A stretch of 5,307 nt of DNA from contig JANQHU010000050.1 of NCBI GenBank assembly GCA_028282485.1, positions 1 to 5,307 on the forward strand, read 5' to 3'. Source of the stretch: Bacillota bacterium (GTDB lineage: Bacteria > Bacillota > UBA4882 > UBA8346). The translations under genes were made by a program, and so were the position numbers. This document shows, in pieces, positions 1 through 5,265 of this stretch. The notes beneath the pieces are model-generated. The model did not search any database and was not told the origin of the DNA. It saw only the letters and a list, made by a program, of their open reading frames with translations. The stretch's first letter is position 1. Every line of letters starts with the position of its first letter.

Positions 1-1869
1 GAGTGGGTGATTCAAGTACTCTCCCGCAGAACTAAGAATAATCCCGTTTTAATTGGGGAGCCGGGGGTGGGCAAGACCGCCATTGCCGAAGGCCTAGCCC
101 AAAAAATAGTGAATACGGATGTGCCCGAAATTCTTCGCAATAAACGGGTAGTTACCCTGGATATGGGCTTGATGGTAGCTGGTTCCAAATACCGGGGTGA
201 ATTTGAAGAGCGTATGAAAAAAGTAATGGAAGAGATTCGTAATGCTGGCGACATCATTCTCTTTATTGATGAAATGCATACCCTTATTGGGGCCGGTGCG
301 GCCGAAGGTGCTATTGATGCGGCGAATATCTTAAAACCGGCTTTGGCTAGGGGGGAGCTCCAGTGTATCGGAGCGACTACTTTAGATGAATATCGGAAAC
401 ATGTGGAAAAGGATTCGGCTTTAGAACGGCGCTTTCAACCAATTACGGTAGGTGAACCCACTAAAGAGGAAACTATTTTGATTCTAAACGGGTTGCGGGA
501 TCGCTACGAAGCCCATCATCGGGTAAAAATAACTGATGATGCCATCATGGCGGCGGTAACTCTTTCGGATCGCTATATTACCGATCGTTTTTTGCCGGAT
601 AAGGCCATTGATTTAATTGACGAAGCTGCGTCCCGAGTAAGACTGCAAACTACGATTACTCCCCCGGATTTGAAGAGTTTGGAAGAACAAGTCAATTCCG
701 TGCAACAAGAGAAAGAAGCAGCTATTAAAAATGAAGAATTTGAAAAGGCGGCGGAACTCCGGGACAAGGAACAGAAACTACGGCAGCAACTAGGTGATTC
801 CCATATGGAATGGAAAAATCAGCGAAGTATTGCCGAAGGAAGTGTCACCGAAGAAGAAGTGGCTCATATTGTAGCCAGTTGGACGGGCATCCCGGTAGTA
901 AAGCTCAAAGAAGAAGAAACAGAGCGACTGCTGAAGATGGAAGAAGTCTTGCACCAGCGGTTAGTCGGTCAAAATGAAGCGGTTTTATCAATTTCCCAAG
1001 CAGTCAGGCGGGCCCGCGCCGGTCTCAAAGACCCAAAACGGCCCATTGGTTCTTTTATCTTTTTGGGGCCCACCGGCGTCGGTAAAACCGAACTAGCCCG
1101 GGCTTTGGCCGAAGCTTTATTCGGCGACGAAGGGGCGATGATTCGGGTAGATATGTCGGAGTATATGGAACGGCATACAGTCTCCCGTTTGGTTGGTTCT
1201 CCACCAGGCTATGTGGGTTACGAAGAAGGGGGCCAATTAACAGAGCGGGTGCGGCGGAAGCCTTACTCGGTAGTCTTATTAGACGAAGTGGAGAAAGCCC
1301 ATCCCGAAGTCTTTAACATCCTATTACAGGTGTTGGAGGACGGGCGCTTAACCGACTCCCACGGCCGGGTAGTGGATTTTCGCAACACGGTAATTATTAT
1401 GACTTCAAATGTCGGGGCTAACCTTATTGAACGGCAAGGCTCTTTAGGCTTTGAAATTGGGCAGGACCGGGATAAAGAAAAGGATGAATACCAACGGATG
1501 AAAGACCGGGTCTTGGAAGAGTTGAAACGAACCTTCCGGCCGGAATTTTTAAACCGAATTGATGAAGTGATTGTCTTCCATGCTTTAAATCAAGACCAGA
1601 TTAAGAGTATAGTCGATTTAATGATTAAACCAGTAATGCGCCAGCTTGAAGAAAAAGGAATTAAGCTTGAGTTAGACGAAGCTGTAAAAGAAATTTTGGC
1701 CCGGGAAGGCTATGATCCCGTCTTTGGAGCCCGGCCCTTAAGGCGCTCGGTCCAAAGATTAATCGAGAATCCTTTGGCGGAGGAGATTTTAAACGGAAAA
1801 CTCAAGGAAGGGGACACCTTAAAGATCTTCGTCGCTGATGATCAGATTAAATTTGAATCGATAACGTAA
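1..1869 (+). CDS. clpC: ClpC, AAA+ unfoldase of the ClpCP protease (5' end cut by window)
   Basis: ATP-driven Hsp100 unfoldase that feeds substrates to the ClpP peptidase in the cytosol. The frame is open from base 1, giving 622 residues; full ClpC has about 810, so the N-terminal repeat domain and its adaptor-binding surface lie outside the window. Numbering from base 1, there is Walker A1 GEPGVGKT (19-26), Walker B1 ILFIDE (86-91), a coiled-coil linker with a UVR-like motif (EEFEKAAELRDKEQ, from about 245), Walker A2 GPTGVGKT (356-363), the D2 pore loop GYVGYEEGG (403-411), Walker B2 VVLLDE (424-429), and GARPLRR near the end. An LGF tripeptide (482-484) sits where ClpC and ClpA carry the ClpP-docking loop, so ClpP partnership is likely. 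The UVR-containing short linker favours ClpC over ClpB, which has a long middle domain. No frameshift is seen. In many Firmicutes radA follows clpC; here cheX does. Confidence 0.97.
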   Translation, partial: EWVIQVLSRRTKNNPVLIGEPGVGKTAIAEGLAQKIVNTDVPEILRNKRVVTLDMGLMVAGSKYRGEFEERMKKVMEEIRNAGDIILFIDEMHTLIGAGAAEGAIDAANILKPALARGELQCIGATTLDEYRKHVEKDSALERRFQPITVGEPTKEETILILNGLRDRYEAHHRVKITDDAIMAAVTLSDRYITDRFLPDKAIDLIDEAASRVRLQTTITPPDLKSLEEQVNSVQQEKEAAIKNEEFEKAAELRDKEQKLRQQLGDSHMEWKNQRSIAEGSVTEEEVAHIVASWTGIPVVKLKEEETERLLKMEEVLHQRLVGQNEAVLSISQAVRRARAGLKDPKRPIGSFIFLGPTGVGKTELARALAEALFGDEGAMIRVDMSEYMERHTVSRLVGSPPGYVGYEEGGQLTERVRRKPYSVVLLDEVEKAHPEVFNILLQVLEDGRLTDSHGRVVDFRNTVIIMTSNVGANLIERQGSLGFEIGQDRDKEKDEYQRMKDRVLEELKRTFRPEFLNRIDEVIVFHALNQDQIKSIVDLMIKPVMRQLEEKGIKLELDEAVKEILAREGYDPVFGARPLRRSVQRLIENPLAEEILNGKLKEGDTLKIFVADDQIKFESIT

Positions 1870-1882
1870 TTTTTTACTAATG

Positions 1883-1909
1883 TAATTTTGAGAAGGTGTC
1901 GAAAGATAT
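1883..1909 (+). promoter_or_regulatory. Possible sigma-D (motility) promoter for cheX
   Basis: TAAT (1883-1886), a 15-nt spacer, then AAAGATAT (1902-1909) resembles the flagellar/chemotaxis consensus TAAA-N15-GCCGATAT at 3 of 4 and 5 of 8 positions. Initiation near 1916 would leave a leader of about 18 nt with the Shine-Dalgarno site in it. The match is partial, but the gene served is a chemotaxis gene. A sigma-A reading (TATAGT at 1907-1912) has no well-spaced -35: TTGAGA at 1888 leaves only 13 nt. Read-through from clpC is also possible, since no terminator is seen in 1870-1933. Confidence 0.3.
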
Positions 1910-1933
1910 AGTAAGAGAACACGGAGGTGCCAA

Positions 1934-2401
1934 ATGAAGGTTGAATTTATTAATCCGTTTGTATCAGCAGCATATTTTGTACTAGAGCGTTTTGGAAAAA
2001 CCGAGGTCTCAAGAGGAGATTTAAAGTTAATTGCTTCACCGATTGAAGGAAAAGAAGTAAATACAGTTATAGGTGTTAATGGAGATATTTTGGGACAGGT
2101 CATCTATAGTATGTCTAAGGAAACCGCTTTAAATGTGGCTTCCTTAATGATGATGGGCATGCCCGTAACGGAACTTGATGAAATTTGTAAAAGCGCGGTT
2201 AATGAGCTGGGAAATATTATCACCGGAAACGCCGCCACCGAACTTGGTAACAGTGGTTTCTTTTGTAATTTGACACCACCGACTCTGTTTATTGGTAGTG
2301 AAATCCAGGTTTCGGTGCGGGATATGCAAGTACTGATTATCCCGATAAACTCGGACTTGGGTGAATTAACTATTTATGTAGCCCTGCGGGAATCACCTTG
2401 A
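1934..2401 (+). CDS. cheX: CheX-type CheY-P phosphatase
   Basis: A 155-residue cytosolic protein of the CheC/CheX/FliY phosphatase family, which removes the phosphoryl group from CheY-P and resets the flagellar switch signal. The signature is in residues 80-100 (ELDEICKSAVNELGNIITGN): the ExxN pair E91 and N94 matches the catalytic Glu and Asn of this family. Only one such motif is present, and the length is that of CheX (about 155), so CheX is preferred over CheC, which has two motifs. The opening FINPFVSAAYFVLE also fits CheX. The ATG is fixed by GGAGGTG (1923-1929) just upstream. It sits 64 bases after clpC and ends at a strong terminator, with no other chemotaxis gene in the window. The target could be CheY or another response regulator with a receiver domain. 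Confidence 0.88.
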   Translation: MKVEFINPFVSAAYFVLERFGKTEVSRGDLKLIASPIEGKEVNTVIGVNGDILGQVIYSMSKETALNVASLMMMGMPVTELDEICKSAVNELGNIITGNAATELGNSGFFCNLTPPTLFIGSEIQVSVRDMQVLIIPINSDLGELTIYVALRESP

Positions 2402-2451
2402 AGAAGTTCTGATTGATAAGAATAGTAAGACGTGGAGTTTTAAAAATAAAA

Positions 2452-2486
2452 ACGAGTCCGATGCAAAAGAGGGCTCGTTTTTTTTT
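2452..2486 (+). terminator. Rho-independent terminator after cheX
   Basis: ACGAGTCC (2452-2459) pairs with GGGCTCGT (2471-2478), an 8-bp stem with one G-U pair and an 11-nt loop. It is followed by a run of T to 2486. It lies 51 bases past the cheX stop and isolates clpC-cheX from the region downstream. Confidence 0.9.
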
Positions 2487-2493
2487 GGTTATT

Positions 2494-2546
2494 TACAGGA
2501 ATAAATGTTAGAAAACTATTCTTCTTCTAAATTACCTGTATTTTTT
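2494..2546. repeat. Nested inverted repeat followed by a T run
   Basis: TACAGG (2494-2499) is matched by CCTGTA (2535-2540), and inside it TTAGAA (2508-2513) is matched by TTCTAA (2525-2530). The gaps between the two stems are unequal (8 and 4 nt) and the loop is 11 nt, so the folded RNA would be a stem with an internal bulge. Six T follow (2541-2546), which suggests a weak back-up terminator for the + strand. A remnant of an older element is the alternative. Confidence 0.4.
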
Positions 2547-2611
2547 AAATTTTTTATTTTATTTAGTTCTTTAGGGTTGCTGATAAAATTACCTATTTGT
2601 TAAATTAGAAG

Positions 2612-2641
2612 TTGAAAAATTTTCAATTTTTGATATATAAT
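2612..2641 (+). promoter_or_regulatory. Sigma-A promoter of the small-peptide RNA
   Basis: TTGAAA (2612-2617), an 18-nt spacer and a perfect TATAAT (2636-2641). This is the best sigma-70-type match in the window. The start is predicted near G2648, giving a leader of about 54 nt before the ATG at 2702. The -35 lies within a perfect dyad TTGAAAA-A-TTTTCAA (2612-2626), which could be an operator or only AT-rich symmetry. Confidence 0.72.
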
Positions 2642-2662
2642 GAAGATGCTGCTAAAGGCAAA

Positions 2663-2699
2663 TCACCCCTTGCAAGCCAGGAGGGAGGTGAGCTTGCAA
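2663..2699 (+). promoter_or_regulatory. 5'-UTR hairpin with the Shine-Dalgarno site in its loop
   Basis: TTGCAAGC (2670-2677) and GCTTGCAA (2692-2699) form a perfect 8-bp stem. The 14-nt loop (2678-2691) is almost entirely an extended Shine-Dalgarno region, AGGAGGGAGGTGA. In addition TCACC (2663-2667) is complementary to GGTGA (2687-2691), with further C-G and U-G pairs past one mismatch, so an alternative fold would bury the ribosome site. The stem ends two bases before the ATG. Translation of the peptide is therefore likely to depend on RNA structure or on a pairing partner. Confidence 0.65.
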
Positions 2700-2706
2700 C
2701 AATGCG
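2693..2706 (+). repeat. Direct repeat, copy A (peptide start-codon region)
   Basis: CTTGCAACAATGCG contains the 3' arm of the leader hairpin and the ATG (2702-2704). The same 14 bases recur at 2855-2868 on the other side of the terminator; over a 20-base alignment 17 positions agree. Because the two RNAs are convergent, the repeat makes them complementary here. Confidence 0.9.
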
Positions 2707-2815
2707 ACAAGGAGAAAATAATCAAAAGCCAAAAGCGGCACTCGATTGGAAAAGCATTTTAGGATTCTCTACCGCGATTATTTATTTGGTCATAGAAATC
2801 TTAAAAAAGCTTTGA
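2702..2815 (+). CDS. 37-residue single-span membrane peptide, candidate type I toxin
   Basis: I do not recognise a named family. The peptide has a polar, charged N-terminal part (MRQGENNQKPKAALDWK), a hydrophobic helix at about residues 19-34 (ILGFSTAIIYLVIEIL) and a basic end (KKL). This is the general shape of membrane-acting type I toxins and holin-like toxins of Firmicutes. The ATG is chosen because it follows a very strong Shine-Dalgarno region ending 11 nt before it. A longer frame from TTG at 2612 is unlikely, since that TTG is the -35 element and lies upstream of the predicted RNA start. The stop is 11 bases before a terminator stem, so this is a monocistronic unit with its own promoter. 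The flanking antisense promoter and repeat support a toxin role, but that is inference; a small regulatory membrane peptide is the alternative. Confidence 0.65.
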   Translation: MRQGENNQKPKAALDWKSILGFSTAIIYLVIEILKKL

Positions 2816-2826
2816 AAATCAAAAAA

Positions 2827-2853
2827 CCCGGAGCACCAATCTCCGGGTTTTTT
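2827..2853. terminator. Bidirectional rho-independent terminator
   Basis: CCCGGAG (2827-2833) and CTCCGGG (2841-2847) form a perfect GC-rich 7-bp stem with a 7-nt loop. On the + strand it is followed by T2848-2853, and the six A at 2821-2826 give a U tract for minus-strand RNA. The A/T flanks extend the stem by pairing. It closes both the peptide mRNA and the predicted antisense RNA. Confidence 0.92.
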
Positions 2854-2854
2854 A

Positions 2855-2868
2855 CTTGCAACAATGCG
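2855..2868 (+). repeat. Direct repeat, copy B (antisense RNA side)
   Basis: Second copy of CTTGCAACAATGCG, two bases after the terminator T run and about 13 bases inside the predicted antisense RNA start. It is 162 bases from copy A. It is not part of a reading frame here, which suggests it is kept for pairing rather than coding. Confidence 0.9.
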
Positions 2869-2881
2869 TCTTGGACTTTAT

Positions 2882-2900
2882 ATATTAATTTTACCCTGAT
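2882..2900. repeat. 19-bp direct repeat, copy 1
   Basis: ATATTAATTTTACCCTGAT occurs here and, identical, at 3036-3054. This copy covers the -10 box of the antisense promoter and the bases around it. The flanks are unrelated to those of the other copy. Confidence 0.9.
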
Positions 2901-2916
2901 TTTAAAAAATTAGCAA
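2888..2916 (-). promoter_or_regulatory. Minus-strand promoter of the antisense RNA
   Basis: Read on the minus strand: TTGCTA (complement of 2916-2911), a 17-nt spacer and TAAAAT (complement of 2893-2888). That is 4 of 6 and 5 of 6 matches to sigma-A consensus with ideal spacing. It points toward the peptide gene, with a start expected near 2881. Confidence 0.55.
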
Positions 2917-3035
2917 GGGGGTTTTTAGTAATTTAAATGAAAAATTATGGTAAACATATAAATCCAGAAACTTGACCTCCTTGAGTTTTTTTACTCGCGG
3001 GTATGCTTTATTGACTACTCAAAAAATTAAGTTCA

Positions 3036-3054
3036 ATATTAATTTTACCCTGAT
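3036..3054. repeat. 19-bp direct repeat, copy 2
   Basis: Identical to 2882-2900, 154 bases away. It brings the same minus-strand TAAAAT -10 (complement of 3047-3042), but the -35 position reads only TGCTCA (complement of 3070-3065; 3 of 6). It may be a second, weaker minus-strand promoter with a start near 3035, or a binding site for a shared regulator. Confidence 0.85.
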
Positions 3055-3113
3055 AATAGTCTGTTGAGCACTAAAATTCCAATGGTTTACTAATGCTTGC
3101 TTGTTGCGAACTA

Positions 3114-3122
3114 TGTTACAAT
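3114..3122 (+). promoter_or_regulatory. Extended -10 promoter for the membrane protein / FtsH-like operon
   Basis: TGT-TACAAT fits the extended -10 form TGn-TATAAT with one mismatch. No good -35 is found at 16-18 nt, as is common for extended -10 promoters. A start near 3129 would give a leader of about 31-34 nt that contains the Shine-Dalgarno AAGGAG at 3146-3151. Confidence 0.45.
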
Positions 3123-3159
3123 TTTGATACATAAGCATTAAAGAGAAGGAGAAGAGTTT

Positions 3160-3720
3160 TTGATGAAGCCATTAGAAAATACAACTAAAGGGCTGATTAT
3201 TGCGATTGCTTTTGCCATTACTTTGGCAGTGCTGTGGCTTGGCCAGGATTTAATTTACAAATGGCAGGTTAAAGAGCCTTTGCAAAAAGATTTTTTCGAG
3301 GTGAAGGAAGTCCAAAAAATTAAGGTAGTCCCGGGGGTTAATGAGGGAGTCTTGGTTTTGTTAGAATTAAAACGGGTAAAAAATTTACAAAATATATTAG
3401 AATTAGTAGAAAGACGCGTGGCAGAGCGCCACCAAAAAACCGTTATGGGATTTCGGATTCAGAGTAACCCCAACGCTCTTTTGGAAGAAGCGCGGTATCA
3501 ACTATCGTTTTATTGGGAAGAAGCTTTGGCTAGAGGGCGGTTTATTCAGTTGAAAAAAGTTTTGGCAGAATTTGAAGCGGTGCAGGCTAAGATCTATCTG
3601 GGAGAAAAGTATCTCTATTTACAACTGGAAGACCAAAAGCATTTTTTATATCAAGCAATACCACGAAAAGATTATCAGAGAGGGCAAAACTCTGTCGGCG
3701 AGGTTGGTGCAAAAGAATGA
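3160..3720 (+). CDS. Single-pass membrane protein of unknown family, partner of the FtsH-like protease
   Basis: I do not recognise this 186-residue protein. One hydrophobic segment lies at residues 11-28 (GLIIAIAFAITLAVLWLG), followed by about 155 mostly polar residues. This part contains a likely strand (GVLVLLEL, 63-70), helical stretches (about 74-91 and 107-143) and a strand-rich end (KIYLGEKYLYLQLED). No cysteine pairs, lipobox or known catalytic motif are visible. TTG at 3160 and ATG at 3163 are adjacent in frame; AAGGAG at 3146-3151 is 8 nt from the TTG and 11 nt from the ATG, so the start is uncertain by one codon. The TGA overlaps the ATG of the next gene (ATGA), implying translational coupling. 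A role as accessory or substrate-recruiting subunit of the protease is inferred from this coupling only. The direction in which the C-terminal part faces is not settled by the charge pattern. Confidence 0.85.
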   Translation: MMKPLENTTKGLIIAIAFAITLAVLWLGQDLIYKWQVKEPLQKDFFEVKEVQKIKVVPGVNEGVLVLLELKRVKNLQNILELVERRVAERHQKTVMGFRIQSNPNALLEEARYQLSFYWEEALARGRFIQLKKVLAEFEAVQAKIYLGEKYLYLQLEDQKHFLYQAIPRKDYQRGQNSVGEVGAKE

Positions 3721-5228
3721 AAAAAGATTATTATCAAGCAGGGTTAATTGGTTTGGGGATGGGCCTGGTTGTTTTTTTAGGTTGGAATCAGGTGAATTTA
3801 ATTCCTTTTCTCTTAATTATCGGAGTGGTCGCCGGGCTCTATTTTCTTTCCCAAGGGAAAGTGGGGCGTGGTTTTGAGACGGTAGGTAATGTGGCCAGTG
3901 TTAATTGTGAATCCAATATTTCATTTAATGATATCGGAGGCCAAGAAGTAGCTAAAAGAGAGCTTTTGGAAGCCTTGGATTTTTTACGTTTAGAAGAAAA
4001 AATTCGCCAGCTAGGAATTAGACCCTTAAAAGGAATTTTACTGACCGGGCCTCCGGGAACGGGCAAGACGCTTCTGGCCAAAGCGGCGAGCCAGTACACT
4101 AACTCAGTCTTTGTTGCAGCTTCCGGTGCGGAGTTTGTCGAAATGTATGCCGGAGTGGGGGCTCAGCGAGTCCGACAACTCTTTAGCAAGGCGCGACAGC
4201 TAGCCAAAAAGGTCGGCAAAAAGAGTGGGATTATTTTTATTGATGAAATTGAAGTAATTGCGGGAAAACGGGGTTCCCATACTTCCCATTTGGAATATGA
4301 CCAGACCTTGAATCAGTTGTTAACAGAGATGGATGGGTTAAAGCCCCGTCAGGAGTGTCAGGTGGTAGTAATTGCGGCTACTAATCGGCTTGATATGCTT
4401 GATCCGGCTTTGATTAGGCCCGGGAGGTTTGACCGTCAGGTAAAAGTGGATCTGCCGGATCGGGAAGGACGACTACGGATTTTGGAGATTCATGCTCAGG
4501 CCAAACCCCTGGCCGCGGAAGTGAATTTGGAGGAAGTTGCTCAGGATACTTATGGTTTTTCGGGAGCTCATTTGGAGTCAGTGGTTAATGAAGCGGCGAT
4601 TTTAGCTTTTCGCCAGGAAGAGTTGGAGATTCGCACTACTCATCTGAGGGAAGCTATTGATAAAGTTTTATTAGGAGAAAAGTTGGACCGCCGTCCGGCA
4701 GCTGAGGAATTAAGACGAGTGGCTATTCATGAGATTGGCCATGGGCTAATGAGTGAGATCTTACGGCCGGAGTCAGTAGCTTCCCTGACGGTAATTCCCC
4801 GGGGCAAAGCACTGGGCTTTATGCGGCAAACCCAAAAAGAAGAGCAGTATCTTTATACAGCCGCCTATTTGCAAGACCAGATCGCCATTTGTTTGGGGGG
4901 AGCGGTAGCCGAAAAGGCGGTTTACGGCCACTGGAGCACCGGGGCGGCCAATGATTTTGAGCAGGCCACGGATCAGGCGAAGCAATTGATCGAGGCTGGT
5001 TTATCCCGGTTGGGCATTATTAGTAAGGATTATATGGAAAAAGGGAAGTTTCAAGAAGTAATGACCGAGATCTTAGAAGAGCAGTTGCAGCGAGTGGGAA
5101 AGATAATTGCAGAGCGCCAAGGGTTAGTGCTGCGCGTCTGTGAGGAATTACAAAAACGGGAAACCGTTTCGGGAGAATGGTTTCGCGGGGAGTTTGGGAG
5201 GAAAGAAGAAATTTCCAAAATAAATTAA
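3717..5228 (+). CDS. Short FtsH-type membrane AAA+ zinc metalloprotease lacking the extracytoplasmic domain
   Basis: A 503-residue FtsH relative that should unfold and degrade membrane or cytosolic proteins using ATP. Two hydrophobic segments (about 8-23 and 28-44) are separated by only about four residues, where FtsH normally has roughly 70 residues outside the membrane. The AAA+ module follows: Walker A GPPGTGKT (111-118), pore loop MYAG (143-146, FtsH usually MFVG), Walker B IIFIDE (172-177), and second region of homology ATNRLDMLDPALIRPGRFDR (221-240) with arginine fingers R234 and R237. The M41 domain has HEIGH (338-342; usually HEAGH) with zinc ligands H338 and H342 and catalytic E339; D413 in TGAAND is the third ligand. 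All catalytic residues are present, so it is expected to be active. It is about 100-150 residues shorter than ordinary FtsH and is probably a paralogue rather than the housekeeping enzyme. The start overlaps the upstream stop and has only a weak, distant GAGG (3700-3703), pointing to coupled translation. Confidence 0.93.
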   Translation: MKKDYYQAGLIGLGMGLVVFLGWNQVNLIPFLLIIGVVAGLYFLSQGKVGRGFETVGNVASVNCESNISFNDIGGQEVAKRELLEALDFLRLEEKIRQLGIRPLKGILLTGPPGTGKTLLAKAASQYTNSVFVAASGAEFVEMYAGVGAQRVRQLFSKARQLAKKVGKKSGIIFIDEIEVIAGKRGSHTSHLEYDQTLNQLLTEMDGLKPRQECQVVVIAATNRLDMLDPALIRPGRFDRQVKVDLPDREGRLRILEIHAQAKPLAAEVNLEEVAQDTYGFSGAHLESVVNEAAILAFRQEELEIRTTHLREAIDKVLLGEKLDRRPAAEELRRVAIHEIGHGLMSEILRPESVASLTVIPRGKALGFMRQTQKEEQYLYTAAYLQDQIAICLGGAVAEKAVYGHWSTGAANDFEQATDQAKQLIEAGLSRLGIISKDYMEKGKFQEVMTEILEEQLQRVGKIIAERQGLVLRVCEELQKRETVSGEWFRGEFGRKEEISKIN

Positions 5229-5256
5229 AATAATCATTTATTTTTATGATGCTTTT

Positions 5257-5265
5257 TGGTATAAT
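5257..5265 (+). promoter_or_regulatory. Extended -10 promoter of a downstream unit
   Basis: TGG-TATAAT is a perfect extended -10 (TGn plus TATAAT), with only a weak TTTATT (5237-5242) at 17-nt spacing. A start near 5272 would open a transcript of which only about 36 bases are in the window. No Shine-Dalgarno site or gene start can be assigned in that piece, so the transcript may have a longer leader or be a structured RNA. Confidence 0.55.

Larger units (their letters stand above)
2821..2881 (-). ncRNA. Predicted ~61-nt antisense RNA, candidate antitoxin
   Basis: A minus-strand RNA is predicted to start near 2881, from the promoter at 2888-2916, and to end in the U tract at 2826-2821. Its 5' part carries CGCATTGTTGCAAG (complement of 2868-2855), which is perfectly complementary to the start-codon region of the peptide mRNA at 2693-2706. 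Its 3' part is the terminator hairpin, complementary to the mRNA 3' end. It has no convincing reading frame. Two separated pairing regions, a shared terminator and sizes near 61 and 206 nt resemble RNA II and RNA I (about 66 and 210 nt) of the pAD1 par locus. Existence of the RNA is inferred from sequence only. Confidence 0.55.
2816..3159. other. AT-rich gene-free stretch between the peptide gene and the membrane-protease operon
   Basis: This 344-base stretch holds the bidirectional terminator, the antisense RNA unit, both copies of the 19-bp repeat and, near its end, the promoter of the next operon. Between 2917 and 3035 I see only a small GAGT/ACTC dyad around a T run (2983-2996) and, on the minus strand, a Shine-Dalgarno-like AAGGAGGTCAAG (complement of 2982-2971) without a usable start codon after it. 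No reading frame of convincing length is present. Confidence 0.6.

Noticed and set aside
1..9. GTG at position 7 as the true start of clpC
   Set aside because: The frame is open to base 1 and the protein lacks the N-terminal domain; the residues match the interior of ClpC just before Walker A1, so the gene is cut by the window edge.
1819..2103. A 94-codon minus-strand frame across the clpC-cheX junction
   Set aside because: It is the complement of well-supported coding sequence and shows no protein-like features; the same holds for the other minus-strand frames opposite clpC, cheX and the FtsH-like gene.
2612..2701. A 30-residue N-terminal extension of the small peptide from TTG at 2612
   Set aside because: That TTG is the -35 element of a good promoter, has no Shine-Dalgarno site, and lies upstream of the predicted transcript start; the ATG at 2702 has a very strong one.
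2907..2982. Short minus-strand frame after the Shine-Dalgarno-like AAGGAGG (complement of 2982-2976)
   Set aside because: Only a CTG at suitable spacing gives a 21-codon frame, and the first ATG is too far away and gives 10 codons; not supportable as a gene.
2882..3054. The 19-bp repeats as ends of a miniature mobile element
   Set aside because: They are direct, not inverted; no target-site duplication or transposase remnant is seen, and one copy coincides with a functional-looking promoter.
3572..3877. A 101-codon + strand frame across the junction of the last two genes
   Set aside because: It overlaps two well-supported genes in another frame and has no recognisable domain or ribosome site.
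5233..5257. Terminator after the FtsH-like gene (ATCAT / ATGAT then T run)
   Set aside because: The stem is only 5 bp and entirely A/T-rich with an 8-nt loop; too weak to call, although it lies in a reasonable place.
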